64,000 nucleotides of DNA from Trematomus loennbergii (Eukaryota > Chordata > Actinopteri > Perciformes > Nototheniidae): positions 62,001 through 126,000 of the forward strand of contig JAAOOA010001129.1 in the NCBI GenBank assembly GCA_012861695.1, in the 5' to 3' direction. Below, piece by piece: positions 42,910 through 58,000 of the stretch. A program made the translations under genes and the position numbers. The stretch's first letter is position 1, and every line of letters begins with the position of its first letter. The notes under the pieces were generated by a model. The model worked only from the letters and a program-made list of their open reading frames with translations. It made no database searches and was not told the origin of the DNA.

Positions 42910-43015
42910 ATGGCGGGGGCTATTATTGAGAATATGAGCACCAAAAAGTTGGTGATAATGGGAGTAACTCTGCTTTTGTTCCAGGCGTTTGCCTTCATGG
43001 TCGGCGGTTTAATTG
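42910..43015 (+). CDS. wls: wls exon 1
   Basis: 106 nt, 35 codons plus one base, donor [23 protein letters not shown] is the invariant Wntless start, so the ATG is firm. Intact. Confidence 0.96.
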
Positions 43016-46000
43016 GTAAGTTTTACCCCTTTTTTATACCTTCACTTTGATAATGTTTAGCTACCGAGTGTCTTTGTTCGCGCGTGCATAAATGTAAACG
43101 CTAACATTTGTCTTTGTGAGCGCGTGCACTAATGTGTTAAATGTAAACGCCAACGTCTCTACACGGTAAAAGCACAAAGTGTGCCTCAACAACAGCTTCA
43201 AACAACGTTTTAATACAAAAGAAAAGATGTTAGGATCTAACTTAGCTTTTTTTTAAGGAGTTGTGCTTAACAATGCGGTACTTTGACACCTTAGCTGCCG
43301 AAATGCACCTCAGTTAAATCACTGCTTTGTATCAAGGTGTCTGCTGCTGCATGCCACAACCGCTGGATTCATGTTTTGGCTAAAAATAACGTAGGATAAC
43401 ACATTTGCACTGGTGTAGTGCACCGTAGTACATTTTCTTAAGTAGGCTACTCTACCTAAGTATAATTTTGAGGTACTTGTACTTCACTTGAGTATTTCAA
43501 TGTTTTACTTCTTTGTACTTCTACTTCACTACAATTCAGAGGTAAATCGTGTACTTTTACTCCACTACATATATTTTGTACATTTAGTTACTTTACAGAT
43601 TTGGATTAATGATGTGAAATATAATCAACTCTTAAATCAGACTTTAGTTCCACCTGGAGTCAATTCACAAGCTACCCTGCAGTGTACAAAGTCATTCAAA
43701 CTAGCTGCACCTTTACCAGCTTTGAGAACACTTTAATGATCAATCATTATAAAACATATCATATATATTATTCTGAAATGGACCAATCTGCACAATGACT
43801 AATTTTACTTTTGGTACTTAACTATATTTCGATGCCTCTGCTTTTCCTTGAATACAATTTTGATTGCAGGACTTCGACCTGTAACAGAGTATTCCTACAC
43901 TCTGGTACTTTTACTTAAGTACAAGATCTGAGTACTTTTCCCACCTCTGCTTTTGCATTTTCAGCACTGTAATCTTTTGTGTTTTTTTACTTATTTGATC
44001 CAAACTCGACAGCTCCCCCCCCCTTTTTTTCCCCTTCACATACCTCCTGCTCTTCCTCCTTTACCCCCACCTCTCATATATAATGTCTGTCTGCTGTTTG
44101 GGGCCCCAGGCAGCATCTCTACCTTCCTTTCACTCCGTCCTCTCCCCCCCTGTGTAAAGTCTCTCTTTTTCCCCAAATCCCTATCCCCCCGCAGGCGGAA
44201 CATTCATGTTTCCTCCTCTTCCCCCTAGTTTAATTTGCATTCAGACAGACAGCGGTGCACAAATATAAAACACAAGAGCACCCAGCTGTCAAAGTTGCAT
44301 TTTGCCTTGAGGACCCCGTTGGAGTTGCTGTCAAGTTTCTTCAAATCCACCCACTCACACATGCAGCTACACACAAACACATTTGATAGAAAATGTGCCT
44401 CTTTCTTATGGGCTAAATCTGGAAAAACAGCCCCCGAACACCAGTCAGCCTGTCTCCGTGTCCCTGCTCTCGCTCACTACATAGCTGGTGATAAATTAGC
44501 TTGTTCGGTTCGTTCCTGGCTGAGATGGTTTTAATGAAGCCAGATTCCTTTGTGTTTGCTCGGTGGCCAGGGGCGGCAGGGGTAATTGAGTAGAAAGGGT
44601 GTTTTCTCCCCTTGTTTCCCCACAATCCCAGGGACACGGCATGGGGTCAGCAGGCTGAGGGGACGGTCATTATCCTGGACACACTGTGAGAGACAGGAGG
44701 AGCCGGTGGGCTGCCGGACTCACAGGTCACTGTATTCAAACTGCAAGGGGGGGGCCGGATAGATAACTGGGTTTAATTCCGTCCGGTGTGTCATCTTTGT
44801 TGCTATATTTGGTTTTTTATGTTATTTTTACACAGCTGTTAACTCACTTACACAGTTGAAGGTTCCTTGAACATGGCCTTGGTTGAGTTTTATGAGTGTG
44901 GGGACTGTCTGTTAGCCAAAGGGTATGCAAACTGTTTGTGTAGTCCATCCCTCTTTTATGAGTTTGATTTTCAGGAACGAGCTATTCTGATTCTTTCTTC
45001 TTTGCTTACTTTTATAGTTTTCTTGAAGATATGGAAACCAGGAAGTAAGGAAGAATCCATTCTCAAAGCATTTACTCCTCACGAGTTGCTGCTTGCTAGG
45101 TTCACAGTTGACAGTGATTACAGCTTTGAGTCCTCTTAGATATGTCATTAATCCTTTTTGTAAGGTAAATCTGAATATTCTAGGCTTTCATGTTCCCCAC
45201 CTTGAGTCGGTATACATTCCACAAGCACTGTAATTAAAGCTTCTGAGTCTTCTTAGATAGATCCTAAAAACGGATGATCACATTTAGGAATGTAGGGTTT
45301 CTTTCTTTATTGTATCTTGGAGTTTCAATCAAACGCAGTGGAAGACTTCCGGTATGAGGTGTGCTGAGTAGACGCGTGCTCGACTGGCTCTAACTTTCCC
45401 ACTCTTATTTACCTTTTAAACTTCGTGTTTTTTCAACATAATTTGTTTGCAACAGTTTTATAAGCCAGTGTTAACTACAAAGACCTCCGGCAATGTCGAA
45501 AGGAAAGGGAAAACAAGCTGCAAAGGGTCTCCGTCAGCGTCGACTCCTAGCATAACTTTGGCTGACATTAGCTTGCTGCTGGATGAACATAGAGCAGCTC
45601 TCACGGCTGATTTCAAATCCTCATTCGAGTCTCTGACATCTACCCTGGACAGCATACACTCCACTATCACAGACCCACGGGCAGCGTATAAATTCTCTGG
45701 AAGCTAATGCTACTGAAGTCGACCAACGTCTCCAGCAACTTGAGGATGCATGCTCCGCTCTGAAGGGGAACAACGAGACACTCAAAACTAAGGAAGCGGA
45801 CTTGGAGGGACGCAGCAGACGCCAAAATCTTCGGATTATTGGCCTACCTGAATCTATCGAAGGTCCCCGCCCGTCTGCCTTCTTCTCTCAACTCCTCGTT
45901 GATACCCTCGGCGCGGAGATTCTTGCTTCGCCCCCCCCGAGCTTGACCGAGCTCACCGGAGCCTCGCGCCCAAGCCTGCCCCAGGAGGGAGACCGAGACC

Positions 46001-49000
46001 TGTCATCCTGCGCTTCCAAATTAAGGACCTAGTGATCCGTGAGGCCCGCAGGCAGGGTGAGCTGAACTACAAAGGCCATAAGATCCGCTTGTATGATGAC
46101 GACAGCCCCGACGTGTTAAAGCAGCGCGCCGAGTACAGAAGCCCCATGGCTGAGCTGTACAAGCCGGCTCTCCTCTTCCCAGCCAAGCTGCGCATCACCC
46201 TGCCTAACGGTGACCGGACCGAGAATTGTTTGTCCAATGTTTTTTCAGTTAGGTTTTTTATTATATTGTTTAATTTATGTTTTCTTATCCTTTGCCTGTG
46301 GGCTGCTTCTACACATAATATATTAAACTCGGTCTCACGCCACACCTTTTCTCTCCCTGTTGGTTGTCAGCAGGCGGGGGGTGCCAGGTATGGGGACAGG
46401 GACATGCAGGTACACCACCTGCCCAGTACCATTTTATGCTGAGCTCTAACTCCTTAACAGCACCAAGTGGTGCTTTAAGATTTACTAGTTGGAATGTCAG
46501 GGGCCTGAATTCTTCTGTGAAACGTAACAATGTGATTAACCATTAAAAAAAGTTTAAACACTAAAATTGCCTTTTTGCAAGAAACCCACCTCCAACCATC
46601 AGACCATCTTAAACTTCGCAGAGGGCGGGTGGGCAGCTTTACCAGTCTTCTTTTTCGAGCAAGGCCCGAGGCGTTACAATTCTTGTTCATAAATCTGTCC
46701 CATTCTCTGTGTCCAATGTTATATCAGACCCAAATGGCCGTTTTATTATCGCAACTGGCAAAATATGTGGCAACAATCTGACGTTGGCGAACGTGTATGG
46801 CCCGAATTGTGACAGCGAGGACTTTTTCAGAAATTTTATTTTCTCCATTCCTGACATAAATTCCTGCCAGCTCATTCTGGGAGGTGATTTTAACTGTTGT
46901 ATTGATCCTTCACTTGATCGTTCTTCTAACAAGCCCTCTGCCCCATCCAAATCTTCCAAAGTTATTCAACTCTTCATCGAGCAATACGCAGTCTCGGATG
47001 TCTGGCGCTTTTTGAATCCTAGTGCCAAGCAGTTCTCCTTCTTTTCTCCTGTTCATGGTACTTTCTCCTGAATTGATTTCTTTCTTATTGATAACAAATT
47101 GCTCCCCTCTGTTAGCTCGTGTTCACACAGCCCTATAGTTATATCGGACCACGCAGCTGTCATTGTTGACATCTCTCTTCCCGGCAGGTCCTTGTCACGT
47201 TCCCCCTGGCGCTTCAATTCACTACTACTTTCTGACCCGGATTTGATCAAAACTATTAGGAATCGCATTGACCTTTTTATTTCCACTAATGTTAACCCGG
47301 CTGTATCTGCAGCAACAGTTTGGGAAGCGTGCAAGCCTATCTAAGAGGGGACAAATATCCTATTGCGCTTACCAAAGGAAGATCAATACTGAGAAGAGTA
47401 TCTGCCTCCAGGGCTTTATCAGATCTGCAGACAAGATGTGTAGATCCCCCAGTGCAGATCTTCTTAAAGAATTACTGACAAAAAAGGCTGAATTTGACAT
47501 TTTGGCCTGAGAAGAGGCAACAAAATCACTTTTAAAAACACGCCATAATTACTACGAATTCGGAGATAAACCGAGCAAAATACTCACCCACCAAATTCGA
47601 CAATCCTCTTCCTCTCAGCAATCACTCAAATGAATACTGCTGATGGAATATCTATTAATCCTCAAACCATTAATACCAATTCAAGGACTTTTATAGTTCA
47701 TTATATACTTCTGAGGGCTCATCTGATGAGACACAATATGAACATCCCCTCCATTGATCCTGAAATATCGTCTGGGTTAGATGAACCCTTCACAGTTAAT
47801 GAAATCAAAGCTGCTCTAATGTCGATGCAGAGTGGGAATGTCCGGGCCCTGATGGCTTCCCTGCTGAATTTTTTAAATGTTTGCTGATAAATTAACCCCT
47901 CTATTGCTAAATATGTTTAATGAATCGTTTCAATCTGGCACACTTCCCCCTACGCTACGTCAGGCTACTATTTCTCTTATACTGAAAAAGGACAAGGATC
48001 CTCTTTGTGGTAATTTCCGCCCTATATCTTTGCTTTGTGCTGACGTCAAGCTTTTAGCTAAGGTGCTAGCAAAACGTTTAGAATCTGTTCTGACTTATCT
48101 CCACAGATCAAACAGGGTTTGTTAAAGACAGACACTCTTTTCACAATGTCAGACGGTTATTTGACATATTATATTCACCCTCTTCTCCTGACTCCCCGGA
48201 AATTATTATTTCAATGGACGCTGAGAAAGCTTTTGACCGGGTAGAATGGCCTTATTTATTTCACACATTGAGAAGATTTGGATTTGGCGACACATTTATT
48301 TCATGGATTAGGCTTCTATATACATCCCCCCCCCCGCACAAATAATGATTATTCTGATTATTTCCCACTCAAACGTGGAACTCGGCAGGGTTGTCCACTT
48401 TCTCCTCTTTTGTTTGCCATTGCCATTGAGCCGCTGGCGGTGGCCCTCAGGTCCAGTCAGATCAGATGCGGGCATCTCAAGGGGGGGAGTTGAGCATAAA
48501 GTTTCCTTGTATGCTGACGACCTTCTGCTATTCATCTCGGACCCAGACAAATCTATTCCTCCAGTATCGGCTGTGCTGAGGGAGTTTGGGCAGATTTCGG
48601 GTTATAAAGTTCAATTTAACAAAAGTGAACTGCTCCCATTAACGCTTCAGCTACAGCCTACCCCCTTTCAAAGTTACCGTTTAAGCATCTCTGGCAAGTT
48701 TTAAATATCTGGGCGTTTGCGTGACCAAGAGCTTCTCAGATTTGTTTAAGTGCAATTTCTCCACTCTGTTGGTTCGACTGATCAAGACCTCCAACGTTGG
48801 TCTCTCCTACCTCTATCTCTGGCTGGCAGAATAAATTGCATTAAAATGAATGTGCTCCCCAAATTTCTATATCTTTTTCAGTGTATACCAGTTTTCATGC
48901 CGAGACATTTCTTCCATTCACTTGATCGCTCAATTTCTCAGTTTATATGGAACAAGAAAACACCCAGAATTCGAAAAAACATTCTTCAAAAAACCAAGGA

Positions 49001-52000
49001 AATGGGTGGATTAGCATTGCCTAACTTTTTATTTTACTATTGGGCCGCGAACATTCAAACTTTATTGTCCTGGCGTTGTATTAACAATCATGGGATATAT
49101 ATTTTTGAATCCTCTGGAGCAGAGAGAGGAGCTGTGGATTATTGTTATTGATTAATGCATCAGTGTTTCTTAGGGTCAGAAACACTAAACTCACAACTTA
49201 AAATGAAAGCATTTAGTTTATTTAATAAAAGAGCACATGTGAAAAGTGACAGTAGATATAGATTAGTTGCAATTTGGTTATATATATTTAAAAAAAAAAA
49301 AAAAAAAATGTCAGGGGGGCGCGGGGCTCCGTTGGCAGGGCACAGCGCCCCTCCAAGACAATGGTAGGGGAAACACTGCAATTAAACCGCCACAGCAGAG
49401 GACGTTATTGATGGCCAAAGGGTGCTTCATTTACATTTTTCCTTCAGCAACATTTGTGATGGCATTATCTCCTTTTGGTAAGGTATAGTCCAGTGAACTT
49501 TTAACTCACTGACACCTCCACTCTCAAAGCACTCAGATGTCGTTCACATGGACCTTCCAGTTTTAACAACAGGACACTAAAGTCTTTGTCTTCGCATGAT
49601 AATGATGGATCTTTTTAAAAAAAAAATATTTAGCCTTTATTTATACAGGTGTTTTTTCCCAAGCACTTCTAAAAACCTGTGAGGAGGGAACACAAACAGT
49701 CTTGTCAAACTCATGAATCTCAATGCGTAAACATTGTAATCGGTGCCTGAGAGCTTTCGGGAATTCTCCCTTCCCGTCACCTCCGAGAGGGAGAGCTTTG
49801 AAACCAGGCAGCTTCTAAACACTGTTCAAAGTCATTTCCAAAGTGTTTGGATTGGATTTGGCCTAAACCCAAGCTGTTGCTAAGATATTAATATTGTCCT
49901 TGCACAGTTCAAACCAGAGTGCTCAAGTTTTATTTATTGATTTCTACTCAAACTTTTCTGGATTCATTAGTTTGAGGAGGCATTTGGCTTGGCAGGACCT
50001 TGAAACACTTTGCTGCGGTATATCAACATGACACCTCGTCTAACATTACTTTTGTTTTTGTCTCCAGCTCCCAGCCCGACCACAGCGGTCCACTACTTGG
50101 CCACGAAGTGTGTGGACACGACCAAACACCGAGAGGAATCCAAATGGTTCATGCCCTGGGGTCCTAACCAATGTGACAAGATCCAGAACTTCGAAGAGGC
50201 CATGGCCAAGAAGATTGAGGCCAACAACATCGTGTTTGCCGTTCACATTCCTCTGCCCAACAAAGAGATGAGCCCCTGGTTCCAGTTCATGCTGGTCATC
50301 CTGCAGTTTGACATCGCATTCAAGATGTAAACCAGATAGGTGAGAACCAAGGCTTTCTTATGGGTTTTAAGCACAACACAGCTCATGTTTCACCCTCAGG
50401 ACATGGCTTTTAAGAGCTATGAGCAGGGGCGCCGCCAGGGATTTTGGGCCCCATGAAACATCACATTGGGCCCCACCACCAGGCACAGGCCACGCCAACC
50501 AAGCACAATTGCTGTAACCACACCTCCAGAACCCAACCGACTCATTTATGCTTTAAATAACTCTACCTGTACAGGCTTGCATCCATCTTGTAGTCCAATA
50601 CTAACTGCACAATATTTACTGACACTGAGCGGTGAAAATATAACACTGTGCAGACTGCAAATTCTACTGCAACATTCTGCTGCAGTAGAATTCACTATTT
50701 GATATAACACTAACATTCCTGACAATAGACCTCAATAGTCATCTTTTATGGTGTACATGCCTTTTTAATAACATTTTTTTAATGGAACATTCATAAATCA
50801 AAATAAATATAACTTTAAATATACATGACCCCCAAATTAAAATAAAGTGAACATTAACACCAATATTATCATTTATAAAATGCTACAACAACAATTACAT
50901 AAGCAGCAGATTGTTTTATTAAATATACATACCAACTACAAAATAAGCGGGTATTAAAGTGTAAATGGACAACAAAAGGGAAATGGAAATGAAAAGGCCT
51001 GATGGTGATGCTAAATCAGAGCCTATTACCTGTTCTCAGTCTTTTTCTCATCATGCATCTTGTGTGTAGTGATCCAATATCATTACCATAGCCTTGCCCT
51101 TTAACAGTTATTACGAGCCCTTGCTCAGCCTTACTCACCAAGAGCCCAGCGCCTAGCCTTCTTACAGGCAAAGTCACTGATCTAGTCCTCGAAGTCCAGC
51201 TTTCTAGCCAACTGGCTTTCAATGGACAGCATGGCAAGACTGCAAAGCCTTATGGGGGGACAGGGCTGCTGAGCCTAAAGATGGATCTGTTGGTCCTGGC
51301 ACCAGGGGGAGGGACAACTGATTTAGTATGAATAGCTCCTAAAAATGTACCTGCATTTATTAAATGTCAGCTAAAAGAGCAGTGAAATGGAAAAACCTCT
51401 GAATTTTCTGTGAAGATATTAACAGTACTTAATGTCAGCAAAACATTTCAATTATTATTTACAATGGACTAAGCTTAGCTAACAGACTAATTTCCACCAC
51501 TCATGGACCACACCCACCTTTTCTTTTGAAAAACTGGGTGACATACTGTCGCCCTTTAGTCCCTCTCTCTTGTCTCTCTCTCCTTTCTTTACATGGTACA
51601 CACGTAAGTACTAGCATCCCTCCTCACATGCTCTCACTCTCTGCTGCTAGAAAGTGCGGTGCCGCACAGCGTTTGGAGGCAGGACCAAACCATTACATGT
51701 AAATAGAGGGGGGTGTACAGAGGCTTTGGATAATTAACTTTTAGAAGACAAAAAGTGAAATGAATCGTAAGTTTAGTGAGTACATTATCATAACGTTATA
51801 TTAATGTTAATTATTGATGATTGATGAAAGGTTACTTAAACATTTTTTCTTAATGTTCTAAAAATGTTTGGGGCCCCTGTCAGTCACGGGCCCTTAGAAT
51901 CGTCCTAACTTTTCATCCCCCCCTTACGGCGCCCCTGGCTATGAGAGGGTAGAAAGTCTAACTAAGAGGCAGTGCTAACTTGTATTGGATTGGTGGTAAG

Positions 52001-55000
52001 TAAGGCTGCCCCCTATCTGTCGACCACACGTTAGTCGGCTCAAAAAGTCTTAGTCGAGCAATTGTTGTTTTTTTGCATGGACATTTAAAAAACAAAACTC
52101 CATATGGGCGCTGTGCATTGTCATTGGCCAGAAAACCCCTCGCACTTCTTTTTGGGAGCTGCGCCGAGTTGTTAAGTACATTTTGTCGGGCAGGAAATCC
52201 AAAGTTTGGGATCATTTTGAGCGTATCAAGCATGACATGCAAACCCCGCCGAAAAACATTTGCCATCGACATCCACGTATCCTCGGAAGTGCATACTATC
52301 AAAAGCCGGCTTCACTGTGAGCGAAACCTGAGGTCCCCTGACGACGTGTTTCTTTTTTCTTAATGTGTAGACTGGGATCGAAGGTAAAAGCAGTAGTAAC
52401 TGACAGCGAGTCAGTCGGTAGCCTGGCCTAATATTATAATATATAGACCTATAATATACAATAATGCTGACCTTGGAAAGAAAGACATTACAATTGTATT
52501 CCATGAGGACTTCATGAGCCATATTTCCATTTTCAAGTGTTCCGTTTTGCTTTGGTTTATTTATTTAACTGTATCCATCATTCAGGCGCTACGACTGTTA
52601 GCATAGTCACACACTACCGCTTATCACGTGTCAAATTGTAGCCCTGGAAATTAAACCATTTTGTGATGCCAATATACAAATAAATAAATAATCTATCATA
52701 GAAGTGCGACGACTAGTCCACTAATTACTTGAACTGACTACTGGTTAACTAAGCAATTCGTGGTAAGGAATTCTAACATAAGAATATAAAGCCATCTAGG
52801 TGGTAATGAAAAAATATTAATAACTTTTTAACGCCTTCCATTTTTTCAGTGTTTTCAACTTATTTCCCCCTACTTTTGTCAATATTTTATTGCTGGTATT
52901 TCTTAGTTTCACAATCTGACGGCAAATATTTGAGGCCCAATGAGACCAAGCTAGCGTCCTGGTTGGATGTTGTCTTGTGGTCTCATTTCAGTTTATCAGG
53001 GGAACGCTTGAGGGACCAACAGAAAAGTGTCTTATTCAGTAGATTGGATTTCTGTTACGCTGAAAGGTGGCAAACAATGATGGATGCCCTGCTGGTTGTT
53101 CTCTATAGACCCTTCGGGGGTTTAGACGGATTTAGAGGACACTCTTGAGACAAAATGAAGATAGATGACGGATTTAAACCAGAGCTGTTTCTTGTTAGTT
53201 GCCTCTGAGCAATGATCTCTTCGTATAACCACAGCTAAATGATTTACATACTTGGTATATAAGATCACAGTTATGGAAATTCACAGCTGACATTTGTCTT
53301 TTCGACGCTTTTAAAAGATGTCATTAATTGTTTTAACCATTTCTGAAATGATTTGAAACAGTCAAATGTAAGTATTATTTCATTCTTACACATCACTGTT
53401 TGAATTGGGGAGATCCCCTTCAAAGTGGGGTTACATTTGTTGCTGTCTATTCTCCCAATTGTGTTCAGGGGCCAGATGCAATAGTCCCCATCGTCCTGCC
53501 ATTTGAAGTTTTGAGTGCTTTCACACCTTACCTGTTTGGTTCAGTTCAAACAAACTTAACCCTTTTGCCTTAGTACAGTCATTTGGGCTGTCTATTGAAG
53601 CTCTTGTGCTGATCACACAACCAAAGACTGTTTTGAAAGATTTCAATCGTGAAAGTAAACAAACTAAACACAGGATTTATTAAAGCATTTATGTGATTTA
53701 CGCATACTTTCTTAACTACTAAGAAATCAGCTGATTTTGAATATGTTTAGAAAATATCTTATACGTGTATCTGTATAAGGCCATGTGTATATACCTCTTT
53801 AGGCAAACCATTTAGTAACCATAGTAACACGTGAGCGGGGTGATTCCTGATGAATGGCTCAGATACTGCAGAGCTAGCATCCAACTCTGGGTAATTTGTC
53901 ACTTCATTAAGTCCCTTAAGTGTGTGACATGGATTCCACAGTAATGAGCCCACAATCAATACTGTACCTGTTATTCTTTATTCATTACATGTGGGCGATT
54001 TCGTGAAAAATATACACATCGGAAGCTAGGGCTGTGCAATTAATCGTATTTTAATCTCGATTACGATTTTGGCTTGCAACGATTACAAAAACAATGTAAT
54101 CGAAATAAAACGATTATTATTTTTATAAAAAAAAAAAAAAAATCTTTTTTTTTTGGTTTTTCAGTTGAATTATACTTAAAGTCAGGGTAATCAACTGTTA
54201 AAAACATACTGTTCAATTTTTTTTTTTCAATATATGGATGTTTTCAAAGTAAATGGATAATCGTTTTTAATAATCGTGATATCAATTATTGACCAAAATA
54301 ATCGTGATTATGATTTTTGCCATAATCGCACAGCCCTATCGGAAGCATCAAAGTGCTGCATAACTTTGTCAGATACAGATGCTGTTTTCCACAGAGTAAC
54401 GTTTGAGTGTGTATAACTTCATGTTTGTGTACTCCTCTTGGTTGGTTTTTTAAAAGTCTGAGTGTACACAAATCAGAGAAGAACTAAATGCTAAATGCAC
54501 ATGTATTTTAAAGCTCCGAGGGTTGACAGAAGATTTTTCAGATTTTCTTTAATCCAGAGGGACTTCATTTTTTTTGCCCTGGGCTGTTTCAAATATCTCG
54601 TGTCTATTATAATGAAACCCACCAATGAGTGTCAGGGGTTAGAGACAGACCTTAGCATCAGCTCAGTGCTTGAATGAGGGGAAATGGGGGAGGAAAGGGG
54701 AGATAACTAATGTCTGGAGGAAGACAGGGTTTGGTATCCTGCTAGGGAGCTAGGGATCCTGGTAAGAGGGATTAGAGGATGGTGACAGAGCCTCATAAGT
54801 GACTGGATCACCAGTGGAGCCTGGGAAAGAGGTTTTGACTCCTAATCACATCTTCCGCTTCAAGGCTTAGAGTGCATGCACATTCTTGCTTCATAACAAC
54901 CTCTGACACACAGTCCACACAGTCCACACTGACAAATACCCATAATACTTGATTCATCCAACTTAGGCTAGTTGTAATGAAGAGGAAGGTAATTGTAAAC

Positions 55001-58000
55001 ATAGAGATCAAATGTTTGTGTTGTCATTTTATATGACCCGGCCTTTCTGGTCCGGCCCGTCTAAACAGTCATGCTCCAATGGCGGCCTACTCATCGGCAT
55101 CATTTGCTTGCTCACATTCTCAGCCTCAGTGGAGCTGTGCTGCGGGCTGTTTACTGCCTGGCTGCCAAACAGAGGAGTGGTGAGTCAGGCCGGACCCCCG
55201 ACCGCTCCGTCTCACACTGACTCTGTCTTGATCTACATGAGGTGCTGCGAGAACAAGAGTATTGTACATGCTGCTTGTAGTAGAAACCTTCTGCAGTGTG
55301 TCTTGACTGTTTTGTTTCTCCCGAGGGGAGTTGTGCTTGAAAGTACTAACTAACTTGTGTATAGCACACTCAAGCCTTTGGCCTGTTGTGTAGTAATTAT
55401 AATAATAAAGTAATATCTGCTTGCTGCATGGTAGGTGTAACAACACTTGATGCCTCGGCACATCGATGGAGCTTTCATAGATATCCTTCTCAAATATGAC
55501 TCTTCACACCTATTGGTTTCATGAAAAGTAAAATTAAGCAGTACATTGAAGGAACTTAAACTACTATTTACAACATCCATATGTAGCACGAGTCTTATAA
55601 AATAACTGCAGTAATTGTTGGGTTCTGATGGGTGCTTTTATTTTGATAAAGGCAAACATGTGTTTATCTTAGTGTTGACAAATGTAATATGCTCTCCTTT
55701 AGGGAATATCATATTCAGATAGTCATTTTGCACAATACCAAAAACTAATTATTTTAGGTAAAACTTTTCTTAGTGTTTAAGCAAGTTACCATCTGAAAAA
55801 AATATGGAATAAGGTTGTCATAGAATCTTTGCCAAATTACAGAGAAAGTAAAGGGCTTTCAATCATTAAAATAGTTGTTACTTTTACTCCTTAAACATGT
55901 TGATATGAAACCTAAACTGAGTTGATACGATATAGATTCCTTGCACTAGTTACATCCTGGAATCAGATTTAATAAAATGCTAATAATCCCCAATATCTGC
56001 TAACCCAGGTCCTCCTTAATGACACCATGGCATCAGCCTGTCTGAACCATGACTCTCTGTGATGAATAAACACAAGTCTGTCTCTTCCCAGTCTACCTTA
56101 GCTGTGGAACAATGTGCGAGGCTCGCCCTTATTAACCACTCCACCCACCTGCCCCACTCCACCCGGCTGAGAGCACCCCCTTGGCCAGAGTCCAGCAATA
56201 ACACAGCTGTTGAGGAGGCTTAGTCTCCGTGGCAATGACCGCTGGACTGGAGTGGAATGTTAGCATGAAGCGGGCTCACGTTGGAAGGCCTCTGTCTCCA
56301 CCAATGGCAGAGCGGAGGGCATTACACAGACAGTCGGCTGCCAGTTCTCATCTGGTTCCTCCTCCCTTTACTTTTTTTTTTTTTTCTTAACAGCACAGGC
56401 CACCGAGTTTCTTTCTCTTCACTCCAGCTTGTTTCATAACGGCCAAGAGGCACTCTGGAGGAGAGAACACTTGGCTTTGTAATGTGATCTAAAGATGCAG
56501 TTCTAATAGCTTGGCACTGGATGTTTTTGTTGGATTCACGGGATGGGATATTGGAGGCCACCTCAAGCTCTTGTTGAAATGAATGTCAAGTAGGAAGTAA
56601 TCTAGATTTGGGCCACCATGGAGCGCACACTGAATATGTTTACATGCTGAGAAATAATCCTGGTAATCTATACAATTTCCCAGGTGACAGGATTAACACT
56701 GAAATATTTGACCTTGATTGTTTTACAATAAACCAACTATGAACAGCCTAGTTGAACATCTAGCCTTCATATATTAACATTGGTTAGAACTGCAGCAATG
56801 GAGCACTTTGATTTGATGATAGGTTTAAAATGTCCCTCCTAATCCTTTTTACACTGTACCAAACTGGAGTGGTATCAGCTTATAAAAACGCTTGCGTGGT
56901 ACCTGGATATGAGCAGCAATGATATATATTTGGGACTGTCTCCATGTCAGTGCCAGCAGTGATGTCTCTGTGCTCGTTTCATAATTAAAAGGCAGTGGCT
57001 GTCTGTCATCAGGACTTCATTTGATCCTATCACTAGAATAATAATAGCCTCTTCTTTGAGCGAAGGAGGTATAATAAGCAACGGATTACAACAACAAGAA
57101 TGTCTTGTGCCCCTTTTCCACTGCATGATAGCATCATGGTTCCACTCAACTTGTTTGGAACTGTCCTTTTTTGGTTTTCTACTGGCAAAAGTTGTGGGTA
57201 GTATCGGGTAACTGGTCGATTTTTTTGTGTGGTATTTCCGATGTCAAAGATCTATCCGAGCTAATTTAATAAAAATTGAACTTGCTGAAAATTGCTTTTT
57301 ATGTTTTATATTCAATTTAGGCTACTGGGAACAATACACTCGACCAAACTCCAGTCTACCAAGATTTTTGGTTGACCAACGCCCTTGCATTCTTGCATTT
57401 TTTCTTTTCTTCTGGTCTTTATTATGGGCATCTGTGAGTCAGGGTCTAAATGTGTGTCTTCCAATCAGAGGGTTAGTGGTTCAATCCACAGCCCCTGCAC
57501 TTTGTGTCAAAGTGACCTTGGGCAACTGAACCCAAAAATTGCTCCGTTAGGCGTGTCCATGGAATTAAATGTAAATTCCTTTGGATAAAAAGGGCTGTCA
57601 GTCGATTAAAATATTTAATTGCATGATGTCCATAGTTAATCGCAAATTAATCGCACATTTTGTATCTGTTCTAAATGTACCCAAGAGGAATATTTTTCAA
57701 GTTTTTAATACTCTTATCAACATATGAGTGGACAAATATGCTTTATGCACATGTTTGTTTATCATTGGAACAATAACAAATATTCTCCTGAATATTCTAC
57801 ACAACAACCTCTGAAGAATGACAAATATTCTCCTGAATATTCTCAACACAACAACCTCTGAAGAATGACAAATATTCTCCTGAATATTCTCAACACAACA
57901 ACCTGGAACCTCTCTCTCTTACACTCTCTCCCAACCCTGTCTACTTCTCTGCACTGAGCCAGTTGCTCAAACAGACAGGCCTGTTTACAGTTGTCGGCGA

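Noticed and set aside
43953..44228. Pro/Leu-rich 91-codon frame
   Set aside because: C/T-rich intron sequence without supporting signals.
52849..53148. 99-codon frame in wls intron 2
   Set aside because: No recognisable domain and no acceptor/donor pair in a matching phase.
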